Positions 1-9,380 of a stretch of DNA of 64,000 bases are shown in pieces. Below the pieces are notes generated by a model, which saw only the letters and a list, made by a program, of their open reading frames with translations, was not told the origin of the DNA and searched no databases. Source of the stretch: Oscillospiraceae bacterium (GTDB taxonomy: Bacteria; Bacillota; Clostridia; Oscillospirales; Ruminococcaceae). Where the stretch lies: assembly GCA_015067185.1 (NCBI GenBank), contig SVMZ01000009.1, positions 28,393-92,392 on the forward strand. The letters run 5' to 3'. The stretch's first letter is position 1. Every line of letters begins with the position of its first letter. The position numbers were made by a program, and so were the translations under genes.

Positions 1-545
1 GCGGACATGCCGAAAAAAGGCTGATTAAAAAAATCGGCAGACTGCCATATAAGGTGTTATTTGTGGAAGGATCCCATGAAAATTACAGGGCTTTTGATGA
101 ATATCCGGAAACAACGGTATATGGCGGAAGGGCAAGAATTATATACGGTAATCTTGTGTTGCTCAGAAGAGGCAATATCTATCAGATTGAAGGGAAAAAG
201 ATATTTGCATTTGGCGGCGGCATGGGAGAATTTCTGGAAAACAGCGAACAGACAGAAGGATCAATTGCGAGACTTCCCACGGAAGAGGATATGAAACTGG
301 CACTGAAAACCATAGAGTCCTGTGACGGACAGGTGGATGTTGTAGTCACGCACGATTGTCCCATGCTGATTCGCGGCAGTATTATCGGAAACAGCGAAGA
401 TATGAACCATCTTCATATTTTTTTGCAGCTGATTTCTGAAAAGCTGAGTTTCCGGCAGTGGTACTTCGGGTGTTATCACATGGATAAACAGGTTTCACCC
501 ACCTACCGTGCTGTGTATGACAATGTGGTAAGAGTCAATATTTGA
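1..545 (+). CDS. Metallophosphoesterase, C-terminal part cut by window edge
   Basis: The reading frame is open from base 3 with no start, so the gene begins left of the window; the GTG at 54 is internal (the residues before it, ending RLPYKVLFVEG, read naturally into the protein). Calcineurin-like phosphoesterase signatures are visible: VEGSHEN matches the GN(D/N)HE metal-binding block, then the core-sheet stretch around GKKIFAFGGG, VVTHDCP (metal-ligand block) and GCYHMDK (GHxH-like block). Such proteins hydrolyse phosphoesters in the cytoplasm with two metal ions; the substrate cannot be inferred. Followed by a strong hairpin terminator. Confidence 0.85.
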   Translation, partial: GHAEKRLIKKIGRLPYKVLFVEGSHENYRAFDEYPETTVYGGRARIIYGNLVLLRRGNIYQIEGKKIFAFGGGMGEFLENSEQTEGSIARLPTEEDMKLALKTIESCDGQVDVVVTHDCPMLIRGSIIGNSEDMNHLHIFLQLISEKLSFRQWYFGCYHMDKQVSPTYRAVYDNVVRVNI

Positions 546-580
546 ATGAAATGATCAAAACAAAATAACAGCATAAATAT

Positions 581-616
581 CGGCCGTGTGAGAAGCGTAC
601 TCACACGGCCGTTTTT
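581..616 (+). terminator. Rho-independent terminator of the phosphoesterase gene
   Basis: A perfect 12-bp GC-rich stem CGGCCGTGTGAG / CTCACACGGCCG with a 7-base loop is followed by TTTTTAG. It lies 36 bases after the TGA stop and separates this gene from the convergent glycosidase gene. Confidence 0.9.
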
Positions 617-627
617 AGTTGGAAAAA

Positions 628-3192
628 TCAACCGATACAGACAGGGCCAATCAATCCGGTGGGCGGGAAGGGGAGATAGGTTGAGAAGCCATCGCGTTCA
701 CGGTAGGCAAGGCTGCTGCAAACATCAATCACAAGTGTGTTTTCTCCGTTTTTAAGTTTTTTGCCAATTTCAAAACGATAGGGTTTGCAGACGATGGAGC
801 CGCAGTATTCGCCGTTGATGGTCAATTCCGCTGTTTCGCCGATGGCGCCGACAGAAAGAACAGAGAACGTATCGGCAGCAGAAGTGGTGAGTGTGGTTTC
901 ATAACGGATAACACCGCTGAAGTTCGGAAGAGTGCGTGCAAGATTGCCTAAACCTGCATCGGGCAGTGGGGTGAATTCAGTTTCCATGGCCGTACGGAGG
1001 GAAACCTTCCAGTCAAGATCAAGTGCGGAGAGTTCATTTTCGCGGTAATCAAACGGGGGAAGGTTTTCTTTCTCGCTGCTGAAACAGAGAATTATCGATT
1101 CGGAGGGGGCAAGCTTTACGCGGACGCTGCGGCCGTTTTGTGCAGCAGCATAGCGGCGGTTATTCCATGCATCGTAGAAGGTAGCGGTACCTTCTGCCGG
1201 GAAGAGCATATCGGTATCGATCTCGTTGAAAATATCTTCGTTCCAAAGCATAAAGATATCGGAACCATCGCGTTTGATGTGGTAGTAGTGGAGATAGGGG
1301 GTATCCTTTACCGGTTCCAGTCCGCGGATTCCGGCTTTTTCAAGTGCGGCAGTGAGTTGATCAAGTGGGATGACTTTGCAGGAGGCCAGCGTATTGCCGA
1401 TGGGACGCTGTTCAGAGGTGCAGTCGGGGTAGCCATCTACAAACAACACGTTAAGCCCGGCATCGGCCAGCTTGCCAAAGGTGTTGATAAGCTTTTCGGG
1501 AAGATACTGACTATAGGGAATAATCAGAGCAGAATAACTCTCTTGGTTAATGAGGAGCTTGCCGTTCTTTACGGCAGCATCGCCGCAGATGATATCCTGA
1601 GGAACGAGATCAAAGTCGATCTGGCGGCGGGTGAGCACTTTGCAGACATCCTGCTGAAGCATACGATTGCCGCCGGCCCACTCGGCTTCGGCATTATAGT
1701 ATACGGCTGCATTAGCCTGATGGATGCCGTCGGTGAGGGCGTGAGTGACGCGGTGGGTATATCTCATTAACTGACCGAAGAGATCCAGCTGGTGGTTGGT
1801 GCCTCTGGCATAGAAATGAGGAGGACAGTCGTAGTCGGGGTATTTGGGGGTAAAGGCATGGGGAACAAAGTGGTTGATGCCGCTGACCAGCATAAGGTCG
1901 GTCATATGTTTCATCTCGGGAATGCCCTCAGCCCAACCGAAGGCACCGAAAATCTCGCACATGGCACGGTTTTTCTTGAGAGGCTGAATATGGGAGTGAG
2001 AAGAGGCCAGCTTGGGGAGGGTATAATGGAAGAATGCGGGCTCAACAATTTTGGAGGTGAGGCTGGCGGTGTGGGTGAAATCAAGGTGACCAGGGACGAT
2101 TTGATGAAGAACGATGTCGATACCGGCCATGTCCTGACCGTCGAGGGCACGGAAGAAGTGGCCTGCACCGTAGCCGAGACGCTGGTGCGCATTCATATCT
2201 TCAATGATGTGTCCGATATAGAGCATGTTGTGTTCGCGGCACCAGTCACCCAGCATCCAGGCTACGTTTTTGCTGTAGGCTTCGGTGGCAGCTTCCATAT
2301 AAGTCTCGCGGACGATAGAGGTGCGCCCGTCAATCTCATGCCAGAGACCGGGCAGCAGGTTCAGCATTTCATCGGCAGAACGGCCTGCTTTTTCGCCCAT
2401 GATGGCAGGAAGATCATCATTCCAGGGAATGAGCATATCTTCACGGCCAAGGTAAGAATCATAATGCTCACCTTCATTGGCGAAGCCGGGCTCATCAGAG
2501 AAGAAGCCGACAAAGGTGGTGCCGAAATATTCGGAAAAATGCTCAAAATGGGGTTCGTAAACCGCCTTGAGCATGGCTTTGCAGGATTCGGCAGACATGA
2601 CATCCATATAGTTTGCCTTATGGGTATTGTAGGAGCGGAGGGTGCGGATGACATAGCAAACACGCCAGATTCCCTCGGGAATATCCCACCAGATTAGCCC
2701 GTCTTTCATTTGGGGGAGAAGCTGAATGCCTTCGCCACTGAGAAGGCGGCCGGTTTCGGTGCGAGGATAGGCGACGATAGAGACAAACTTTTCTTCGTCA
2801 TCTGCATTGAGGGGAACAGGCAGGATAGCGGCTTCACGCTGGGGACCGGCAAAATCGCGGTAGGTGTAGCGAAGGGTCACCTTGCGGAGTTCCGGGTGAG
2901 AGGCGATGTAGTTGTTGGCATAGCCGGTGGGGAAACGTTTGTCATCCAGCAGCCAGACGCGCATGTTACGCTTTTTGGCTTCTTCCAGAAGGAACCCGAA
3001 ATCTTCCCACCATTTTTCTTCGCCGAACTGCATATGGGTGCGGCTTTCTACGCAGAATTCCGTCAAGCCGCAGCGCTGCATGGCATCAATTTCTTCCGCA
3101 AGGATATCATGTTCTTCGCCGTGCTGCCAGAAAAACGGCAGGATATGCTCTGTGGAAGCCTGCCCGTTGAGGCACTGGATAATTTTTTTCAT
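628..3192 (-). CDS. GH106-like glycoside hydrolase (alpha-L-rhamnosidase-type)
   Basis: An 854-residue protein starting at the ATG at 3192, where AAGGA sits 8 bases upstream; an upstream ATG would add 20 residues without a ribosome binding site. The N-terminal part looks like a large TIM barrel (WWEDFGF, LLDDKRFPTG near residues 60-90; FFSDEPGF at 230-237 with a likely acidic catalytic residue; GHIIEDMNAHQRLG). A Rossmann-like region follows and a beta-sandwich sugar-binding domain ends the protein (LTINGEYCGS, NGENTLVIDV). Length and domain order resemble GH106 (Glyco_hydro_106) proteins, which release L-rhamnose; the substrate here is inference. There is no signal peptide, so it probably acts on imported oligosaccharides. 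It lies just downstream of the YesM/YesN pair but behind their terminator. Confidence 0.7.
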   Translation of the reverse strand: MKKIIQCLNGQASTEHILPFFWQHGEEHDILAEEIDAMQRCGLTEFCVESRTHMQFGEEKWWEDFGFLLEEAKKRNMRVWLLDDKRFPTGYANNYIASHPELRKVTLRYTYRDFAGPQREAAILPVPLNADDEEKFVSIVAYPRTETGRLLSGEGIQLLPQMKDGLIWWDIPEGIWRVCYVIRTLRSYNTHKANYMDVMSAESCKAMLKAVYEPHFEHFSEYFGTTFVGFFSDEPGFANEGEHYDSYLGREDMLIPWNDDLPAIMGEKAGRSADEMLNLLPGLWHEIDGRTSIVRETYMEAATEAYSKNVAWMLGDWCREHNMLYIGHIIEDMNAHQRLGYGAGHFFRALDGQDMAGIDIVLHQIVPGHLDFTHTASLTSKIVEPAFFHYTLPKLASSHSHIQPLKKNRAMCEIFGAFGWAEGIPEMKHMTDLMLVSGINHFVPHAFTPKYPDYDCPPHFYARGTNHQLDLFGQLMRYTHRVTHALTDGIHQANAAVYYNAEAEWAGGNRMLQQDVCKVLTRRQIDFDLVPQDIICGDAAVKNGKLLINQESYSALIIPYSQYLPEKLINTFGKLADAGLNVLFVDGYPDCTSEQRPIGNTLASCKVIPLDQLTAALEKAGIRGLEPVKDTPYLHYYHIKRDGSDIFMLWNEDIFNEIDTDMLFPAEGTATFYDAWNNRRYAAAQNGRSVRVKLAPSESIILCFSSEKENLPPFDYRENELSALDLDWKVSLRTAMETEFTPLPDAGLGNLARTLPNFSGVIRYETTLTTSAADTFSVLSVGAIGETAELTINGEYCGSIVCKPYRFEIGKKLKNGENTLVIDVCSSLAYRERDGFSTYLPFPPTGLIGPVCIG

Positions 3193-3290
3193 GGTATCAT
3201 TCCTTATTAAATATTTTATATTACAGTAAGTGCTAAGACTATTATAACACAAAAACAGGGGAGAAGAAACAGCAGAGAGAAAATAGATTA

Positions 3291-3319
3291 AAGAAAAAGC
3301 CCGTCTGAGGACGGACTTT
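3291..3319 (-). terminator. Terminator of the yesN-yesM operon
   Basis: On the minus strand a stem of about 10 bp (AAAGTCCGTC / GACGGGCTTT, one mismatch) is followed by TTTTTCTTT. It lies just past the histidine kinase stop at 3328, so the glycosidase gene downstream needs its own promoter; ATTATA at 3241-3246 gives a minus-strand -10 (TATAAT) there, with no clear -35. Confidence 0.8.
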
Positions 3320-3327
3320 AAGGGGCG

Positions 3328-5199
3328 TTACTGCAGAGGAATGCGGATATAAACAGTGGTGCCGCTTCCTGACTCGGTGGTGATATTGATGCCGTATTCG
3401 GAGCCAAAATGCAGTTTAATGCGTTTATCGGTACTGCTGATGGCGTGGTATTCTTTGGAATCATAGTTGTTCATGATGTTGTGCAGGCGATCGGAGGGGA
3501 TTCCGACACCGTTATCGCGGATGCAGAAGATGAGAATATCGTTTTCGGTATGGGCGGTAACGATAACGTGTTCATCGGAGGCGGCTCTGGTGCGCAGACC
3601 ATGCAGAATGGCATTTTCAAAAAAGGGCTGCAGGATCAGCTTGGGGGTTTTGTTATCATAGAATGTCTCGGGCACATCAATGATAATGTTGACCTTGTCG
3701 CCAAAGCGCAGACGGCAGATGTTGATATAGCTTTCCAGAATTTCCAGTTCTTCGCGGACGGTGATGATTTCGCTGCCGTGGCTGAGGGAGAGGCGGTAGA
3801 AATCTGCCAGGCTGCTCAGCGCCTCGCTGATGGAATAGGCATCAATATCCATAGCCATGGCATTGATGGTGGAAAGGGTATTGTAGAGAAAATGGGGATT
3901 GGTGCGTTCCTGCAGAATCTGCAGCTCCACCATATGGCGTTCCTGTTCCAGTTCAAGGTTTTTCTCGGAGAGATCCTTGACCATGGAAAGGGTGTTCCGG
4001 AAGGCATCGGAGAGCTGGCCAACCTCGTCGGTGCCGGTGGAGTGATAGTACAGTTCAAGGTGTTCGGCATCAATCTGGTTGACGGCATCTGTGAGCTTGA
4101 CCAGACGCTTGGTGATGAAGTTGGAGGTGGAGAGGAGAAGAATCAGCGAAAGAATAATAATGGGGACGAGACCGACAAGGGTGAAAAGCTGCAGCTGATA
4201 GGTATAGTTGCTGTCGAGGGAGTTGGGGGTGAGATAGAGAATCTGCCACGCCATGTCCTCCAGAGAGGTGTAATAGAGCATGCGGGAATCAAAGGCTTTG
4301 CTGAGGCGCAGATTACCTGTCGTGCCGGTGTCCGGCTTCTGTTGGGAGAGAATTTGAAAGAGAGAGGCGGCCAGCTCCCGGTCGCGGTCGCTGGCATAGA
4401 TGATGTTGCCGTTGGCATCCATAATATAGATGGCTTCTGCAGATTCGCAATAGGAGGACAAGGGAGTATCCAGCCAGGTCATGTCCTGCTCGAGCCGGGC
4501 ATAGGCAATTCTTTTGCCGAGGGTGGGCAGCTTGATGTTGCGAATGGGCAGTGTGCAGCAAAGTTGGTAATGCGGTTCCTCATCCGAGGTGCCATTCTTC
4601 TTTTGGGTATCTTCTTCATCCGGGGTGTATTCGGCTGTTTCCCACACCATTTGGGCGCGGATGGTGGCAGCGGCTTTGAGATACCACTCCTCTTCCTGAA
4701 CGAGGGAGACACTTTTAACATAGTTGGAATCATAAACATAGGGGCGCTGGTCATCGGTAAGGTAGAGAACCAGTTCCGGGCGGTCTTTGCAGGAGGAGAG
4801 AAGGTTGGAGATGGTGTCTTCAATATAGCGGATGTTGTCATAATAATAGGAGTAATAGGTGGAAGGGGTGCTGATTTGGGCGGCAGAAAAGGTGCTGTCG
4901 GTGGAGAGAATCAGCTCATGAAGGTATTCATTCAGGTAGATGGATTCCAGTACGCGCCGGTAGGCATCAATTTCTGCTTCAATGGTGTCGGAGATATGTC
5001 CCAGCTGGAGTGTCATGGATTTTTCCTCTCTTACATCCAGGGCATTGGAGAAGACGATGAGGGAGAAAATACTCAGAATAAAGATAATGGAAAAGAGCAT
5101 GACGCCGCCGACAAGGAGATACTTGTTTTTGAGCTTGAGGTTGCTCATCACGGTGTAAAATTTATCCGAGACAGCAGAGAAAAGTTTTGGCAGTTTCAT
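3328..5199 (-). CDS. YesM-type sensor histidine kinase
   Basis: A 623-residue membrane kinase of the LytS/YesM (HisKA_7TM-less, His_kinase PF06580) type. There is one N-terminal membrane segment (about 28-52), an extracytoplasmic sensor region to about 335, a second membrane segment (about 338-360), a HAMP-like linker (NFITKRLVKLTDAV), then the kinase core: phospho-acceptor H436 in NPHFLYN, N box LQPFFENAILHG (523-534) and G box DNGVGIP (562-568). It pairs with the response regulator immediately upstream (17-base gap). Relatives sense carbohydrates and switch on neighbouring sugar importers, so the divergent ABC importer is the likely target. The start has TGGAG 9 bases upstream. Confidence 0.9.
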   Translation of the reverse strand: MKLPKLFSAVSDKFYTVMSNLKLKNKYLLVGGVMLFSIIFILSIFSLIVFSNALDVREEKSMTLQLGHISDTIEAEIDAYRRVLESIYLNEYLHELILSTDSTFSAAQISTPSTYYSYYYDNIRYIEDTISNLLSSCKDRPELVLYLTDDQRPYVYDSNYVKSVSLVQEEEWYLKAAATIRAQMVWETAEYTPDEEDTQKKNGTSDEEPHYQLCCTLPIRNIKLPTLGKRIAYARLEQDMTWLDTPLSSYCESAEAIYIMDANGNIIYASDRDRELAASLFQILSQQKPDTGTTGNLRLSKAFDSRMLYYTSLEDMAWQILYLTPNSLDSNYTYQLQLFTLVGLVPIIILSLILLLSTSNFITKRLVKLTDAVNQIDAEHLELYYHSTGTDEVGQLSDAFRNTLSMVKDLSEKNLELEQERHMVELQILQERTNPHFLYNTLSTINAMAMDIDAYSISEALSSLADFYRLSLSHGSEIITVREELEILESYINICRLRFGDKVNIIIDVPETFYDNKTPKLILQPFFENAILHGLRTRAASDEHVIVTAHTENDILIFCIRDNGVGIPSDRLHNIMNNYDSKEYHAISSTDKRIKLHFGSEYGINITTESGSGTTVYIRIPLQ

Positions 5200-5216
5200 A
5201 TTTTATTGCTCCAGAA

Positions 5217-6854
5217 TCAGAGTTCTCCGGTGTTGGGGTCAGAGGAGCCGGAGATCAGAAAGCGTGAACGGTATTCTTTGGGGGAGATGCCCACTTCGTT
5301 GCGGAAAATGGAGGAGAAGTAGGTGGGGTTATCGTAGCCGACGGCTTTGGCAATAGAGGTGATCTTCATGGAAGGATCCTGCAGAAGCAGTTTGGCGCGT
5401 TTGATGCGCTCGTTGGTGAGATAGCGGTTGATGCTCTCACCGGTGTGCTCCTTAAAGACGTGGCTGATGTAACCGCGGGAGAGATACATCTCATCGGCAA
5501 TGGCCTCCACCGAGATATCCGTGCTCATTTTTTGAGAGAGAATATCCTTGATGCGGGCAGTAATTTCTGCATGACGCCCGTGGACGTTGGCGGCTGTGTT
5601 GGTAGCCATGCCGGAGAGGAAGGTCTCGGTGTAGCCGAGAATATCGTCAAGGGTGTTCAGTTCAAACAGGCGGTGGTAGGGCGGTTCTCCCGTTTCGCCG
5701 ACGACATTGCGGTTATCCAGCTGCATGGCGTTGCTGATGGCCATGCTGATGATGCCCACGCAGACATTGCGGACATAGGTGCGGGAGGGGACAGCAGAGC
5801 GGGAGAGCAGGGTAGTGCGCAGCTGTTCCATCAGTGTTTTCAGGCGGATGGTGTTGCCGGAGGCGGCAGCATTGGCAATTTCCTCCCTTTGGATGATGGG
5901 GAGGGTGGGGGCAGAGGAGGTGCGGGTGACAATATCGCGGAAAAAGATGGTTTGCCCACCGCCTACAAAAAAGCTGTGGTCCGCAGCAGAAGAGGCGGCC
6001 TGATAGCACAGCGGAATGGAGACAAAGCCATCGCTGACATTGCTGATGCCGGCGGTGAGACTGAGGGAACAGACCGCCTTTACATTTTTAATAACACTTT
6101 GTGCCAGCAGGGAGATCCATGCCTGCGAGACGGAGTCGATGCAGTTGATGAGCAGAACATGTTCCGCATCATTGCGGGACCAGAAGCAGGTATTCGGCAG
6201 GGGGGAGACGATCTCGTTGATGGCGGATGCGGTTTCCAGCTGAATCAGGCGGCGCTGCTGAATATCAGCATTATCCGGGAAGGGGCTGTCCAAACGGAAG
6301 ACAATGGCGCAGATACTCTGCGGGGAAAGGGTAATGTTGTAAAAGTTCATCTGGCGGGCAATCTCTTCCTCAGAGAGCGGATCGGTGAGGAGCGATTCCA
6401 GAAAGACAAAGCGCAGACGGGACTGATGCTCGTTGAGCAGTGTGTGGAAGGTTTCGCGTTCAAAGCGCTCCCGTTTTTCGGCAAGGCATTTTTTAACAAC
6501 ATCTTCTACGGTGGCTTGCAGTTTGGCGGCGGAGAGGGGTTTGAGCAGGTAGCCGTCCACGTTGGAGGCAATGCCGGCCTGAGCAAACTCAAAATTTTTA
6601 TGCCCGGAAACAAAGATAAAATGCACCTCCGGGCGGCGGGCTTTAATCTTGGCGGCCAGCTCGGTGCCGTTCATCAGGGGCATCATAATATCGGTGATGA
6701 TGATATCGGGGCGCAGCTGTTCCTCCAGTTCATCGGCATCCCGGCCGTCGTGTGCGATGCCGACGATGGTGATGCCAAGGTCCTGCCAGTCCAGCGCCTT
6801 TTCAAGAAAGGTGATCTCCATGGCTTCGTCATCGACAATCAAAAGTTTCAGCAT
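5217..6854 (-). CDS. YesN-type response regulator with AraC DNA-binding domain
   Basis: A 545-residue two-component regulator. The receiver domain (1-125) has the acidic pair D8-D9, phospho-acceptor D55 (IIITDIMMP) and the conserved lysine in YLLKPLS. A long middle region of unknown fold follows. The C-terminal ~100 residues form two AraC helix-turn-helix motifs (ISVEAIADEMYLSRGYISHVF and MKITSIAKAVGYDNPTYFSS). GGAGGGG precedes the ATG. First gene of the operon with the YesM kinase, and divergent from the importer across a 449-base AT-rich spacer that probably holds its binding sites. Confidence 0.92.
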   Translation of the reverse strand: MLKLLIVDDEAMEITFLEKALDWQDLGITIVGIAHDGRDADELEEQLRPDIIITDIMMPLMNGTELAAKIKARRPEVHFIFVSGHKNFEFAQAGIASNVDGYLLKPLSAAKLQATVEDVVKKCLAEKRERFERETFHTLLNEHQSRLRFVFLESLLTDPLSEEEIARQMNFYNITLSPQSICAIVFRLDSPFPDNADIQQRRLIQLETASAINEIVSPLPNTCFWSRNDAEHVLLINCIDSVSQAWISLLAQSVIKNVKAVCSLSLTAGISNVSDGFVSIPLCYQAASSAADHSFFVGGGQTIFFRDIVTRTSSAPTLPIIQREEIANAAASGNTIRLKTLMEQLRTTLLSRSAVPSRTYVRNVCVGIISMAISNAMQLDNRNVVGETGEPPYHRLFELNTLDDILGYTETFLSGMATNTAANVHGRHAEITARIKDILSQKMSTDISVEAIADEMYLSRGYISHVFKEHTGESINRYLTNERIKRAKLLLQDPSMKITSIAKAVGYDNPTYFSSIFRNEVGISPKEYRSRFLISGSSDPNTGEL

Positions 6855-7303
6855 AAAAAAGCCCCTCCGGTAATGGTATTTTTGCCTAATTTAAAATCAG
6901 GCAAGTTGTGGGAAAAGAGGTGAAAAGTGTATTTTTTGTTTACATTCAGACAAAATACATGAATGTGCCTAAATACAAAGAAATATACAGGATATATTAT
7001 ATTGTAGCAAGAAAAAAGAAAAATAGCAATATTACGTCGTTTTTTGGAATGAAAATATAAATAATATAATATAAACTTGTAAAGAACAGAGCACAAAAGT
7101 GAAATAAACAGCACATATTTTGTGTTGAATTTTGTTGCGATGAATGGTAAAATGTATAATACATTAAGAAGGTTATTGATGTTTTGCACAAAGTGTTGAT
7201 GGAATTTGGAAAAATCAAACCGAAGTGTGAAACTGATATATTGTTTTTCGAATTTATTATTTTTTTAAATAATAAATAAAAATTTTTACAGGAGGAAACT
7301 CTA
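6855..7303. promoter_or_regulatory. AT-rich divergent regulatory spacer
   Basis: A 449-base gene-free region between the divergent yesN-like and solute-binding protein genes. It holds the plus-strand promoter at 7132-7160, a minus-strand TATAAT (6997-7002 on the complement) without a clear -35, and an A/T-only hairpin at 7253-7276 (TTTATTATTT / AAATAATAAA) just before the AGGAGGAAAC ribosome binding site at about 7290. The AraC-type regulator probably binds here; I could not pick out a convincing operator repeat. Confidence 0.5.
7132..7160 (+). promoter_or_regulatory. Promoter of the ABC importer operon
   Basis: TTGTTG, 17-base spacer, perfect TATAAT. It leaves an untranslated leader of roughly 135 bases before the ATG at 7304. 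The weak -35 fits an activator-dependent promoter. Confidence 0.6.
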
Positions 7304-9142
7304 ATGAAGAACACCAAGCTTGTCAAGCTGATCGCTCTCATGATCGCGATCATCATGACCGCTGCTGTTTTCGCTGGTTGTGCTGATACCACCACCGATG
7401 AGAGCAGCAAAGAAGAGTCCAAGGTTTCCGAAGAAAGCAAGACCGAAGAGTCTGCTGACGACGAGACCAGCGAAGACGAATCTACCGGTTACACCGGCGA
7501 GAAAGTCGCTGACCTTGGCATCCCCCCCATCCTTAAGGATGACCCCGATGACATGTACTGGATGTACAACACCGATCCCATCACTCTGACTGTCTATGTT
7601 AACGGCCTTATCACCGACGACTGGCAGTGGGGCGACGACGTTACCACTCAGTACATCACTGAGCGTACCGGTATCACCCTCGATATGGAATGGGCTCCCG
7701 ATGCTGAAGGCACCCGCCTCAACCTGATGCTTGCCGGCGGCGAGACTCTCCCCGACATCTTCCAGGCTATCCCTCCCACCTCTACCGTAGCTGGCGAGCT
7801 CGTTACTGGTGAATACGTTCTCTGCGCTGAGGACCTCATCAACGAGTATGCTCCCGAAATGTGGGATGTTTACACTCCGTATCAGAAGCAGTATGCTGCT
7901 ACCACCGATGACGGCAAAATGTGGCCGTTCCTCGTAGGTTATGACTTCGACGGTGAAAACCACTATGGTTACATGCACGGCTACATCGGCGGCCGCGGCG
8001 ATATCCTCGAAGCTCTCGGCACCAAGAACACCGAGATCAAGACCATCGACGATTTCCGTCAGGTTCTCGATGACTTCAACGCTGTTTGGAAGACCGATTA
8101 TCCCGATATCGTTTACCCCGTTCTTATGAGAGGCGTTTGCAGCCAGTTCTCCGCTGTTTTCGGCGAGATCGGTTGCGGTTCTGACCTCCGCTATGATCCT
8201 GAGACCGGCGAGTGCTACTTCTGGTTCCAGAGCGAAGAGGGCTACAACACCCTGAAGTTCTACAACGAGCTTTATCGTAACGGCTACCTCCCCGAAGAGG
8301 CATTCATCACCACCGATAGCTCCATCGACCTGATGGGCGCCGGCAAGGTTCTCTTCTTCATCGCTTCCAACACCTGGGAGTCCTCCTCCGCTAACGCTCC
8401 TGTTAAGGAGAATGTTGGTGAAGACGCTTACTTCGCACCCATCTATCCGTTCACTGCTGACGGTAAAGAAATCCTCAACACCTTCAAGGGTATCTCCTAC
8501 AACGGTTCCGGCGCTTGGGTTACCGCTGACTGTAAGGCTCCCGATCGTGCAACTGGTTTCATGGAATATTCCGCTACTGAGGAAGGTATCCTCACCCTTA
8601 ACTGCGGTATCTACGGCGAGCACTGGGATGTTAAGACCGACGACGACGGTTACCTCTATCCCGCATTCATCGCTGAAGAGTACACCTCCAACCCTGGTTC
8701 TGCTGGCCAGGCTGCCATGAAGGAAGCTTATGGTATCAACAACCACGAGCATAGCCTCTGGTTCGGTCACACCACCGCTTACAACTTCCTCTGGAACTAT
8801 GACACCATCTTCATGAGCGGAACCACCAACCCGAACATCCTTGCTGGACGTTCCCTCTGGTATTCTGCTACCACTGACAACGAGAACCTCGCTGGCGTAA
8901 CCGCTACCTTCTCTGTTGCCGCTTCCTCTGACGCTGGTGTTGCTCTTGCAGCTCTCTCTGATATCTACAGCTCTGAGCTTGCTAAGATGATCTTCCTCAA
9001 CAGCGATGAAGAGTTCGACGCTGCTTACAACGCAATGCTCGATGCTCTCAAGGCTGCTGGCGAAGACAACTTCTGGAGCCTCTACGAGCCCATGTTCGCA
9101 GATTATCTTGCTAAGTATCAGGAAGCTCTTGCTTCTAAATAA
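7304..9142 (+). CDS. Sugar ABC transporter solute-binding lipoprotein
   Basis: A 612-residue lipoprotein of the LplA/YtcQ type (large family-1 solute-binding proteins). The signal peptide ends in the lipobox VFAGC with lipidated C26. An acidic, Ser/Thr-rich low-complexity linker (27-65) tethers the globular domain outside the membrane. Features such as PITLTVYVNG, LTLNCGIYGEHW and the frequent aromatic residues fit carbohydrate binding. It is followed by two permease genes; no ATPase is present in the window, so an MsmX-like shared ATPase elsewhere is likely (family knowledge). Codon use is very biased (GCT, CTC, ACC, ATC, GGC), as expected for a very highly expressed gene. The ATG has AGGAGGAA upstream. 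Confidence 0.93.
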   Translation: MKNTKLVKLIALMIAIIMTAAVFAGCADTTTDESSKEESKVSEESKTEESADDETSEDESTGYTGEKVADLGIPPILKDDPDDMYWMYNTDPITLTVYVNGLITDDWQWGDDVTTQYITERTGITLDMEWAPDAEGTRLNLMLAGGETLPDIFQAIPPTSTVAGELVTGEYVLCAEDLINEYAPEMWDVYTPYQKQYAATTDDGKMWPFLVGYDFDGENHYGYMHGYIGGRGDILEALGTKNTEIKTIDDFRQVLDDFNAVWKTDYPDIVYPVLMRGVCSQFSAVFGEIGCGSDLRYDPETGECYFWFQSEEGYNTLKFYNELYRNGYLPEEAFITTDSSIDLMGAGKVLFFIASNTWESSSANAPVKENVGEDAYFAPIYPFTADGKEILNTFKGISYNGSGAWVTADCKAPDRATGFMEYSATEEGILTLNCGIYGEHWDVKTDDDGYLYPAFIAEEYTSNPGSAGQAAMKEAYGINNHEHSLWFGHTTAYNFLWNYDTIFMSGTTNPNILAGRSLWYSATTDNENLAGVTATFSVAASSDAGVALAALSDIYSSELAKMIFLNSDEEFDAAYNAMLDALKAAGEDNFWSLYEPMFADYLAKYQEALASK

Positions 9143-9192
9143 TTAGCGGATTGCTTCGCGAATGCTGAATCAACGAATGTAAGATTCGTCCC

Positions 9193-9227
9193 ATGCCGGA
9201 TGGTCGTTTCGGCCATCCGGCATTCTT
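9193..9227 (+). terminator. Hairpin after the binding-protein gene (probable partial terminator)
   Basis: An 11-bp stem ATGCCGGATGG / CCATCCGGCAT with a 9-base loop is followed by only TCTTT. In importer operons such a hairpin often lowers permease expression relative to the binding protein by partial termination or mRNA 3'-end protection; both roles are inference. Confidence 0.6.
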
Positions 9228-9313
9228 TAAACAACAAAAAGCACTAATTGGAAAAGCTGCCGGATTGGCAGCAATCCTTCGATGAATGATCGTCACCGAA
9301 AATTTATTTGAAA

Positions 9314-9380
9314 GGAAGGAAACGTACCCACGTGCGCCGACATTTTTGAGTTTGCGTATCGGTGGGGGCGTGGGTATATG
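9314..9380 (+). promoter_or_regulatory. Hairpin-bridged ribosome binding site of the permease gene
   Basis: The only good Shine-Dalgarno before the permease start is GGAAGGA at 9314-9320, 57 bases from the ATG at 9378. Between them the RNA can fold: TACCCACG (9325-9332) pairs with CGTGGGTA (9369-9376), and CGCCGA (9335-9340) pairs with TCGGTG (9359-9364, one G-U). If folded, the Shine-Dalgarno ends 4 bases before the stem and the ATG begins 1 base after it, an effective spacing of about 5 bases. Confidence 0.55.

Noticed and set aside
3409..6923. Long plus-strand frames (637 and 492 codons) opposite the kinase and regulator genes
   Set aside because: They are mirror images of well-recognised YesM/YesN genes, give low-complexity Gly/Val/Asp-rich products and have no ribosome binding sites.
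6855..7303. Looking for a riboswitch or small RNA in the large divergent spacer
   Set aside because: Only A/T-rich sequence with a simple hairpin; nothing with the GC content or layout of a structured RNA class I know.
7301..8770. 489-codon minus-strand frame opposite the binding-protein gene
   Set aside because: A by-product of the strong codon bias of the lipoprotein gene; the product has no recognisable domain and the real gene has a signal peptide and lipobox.
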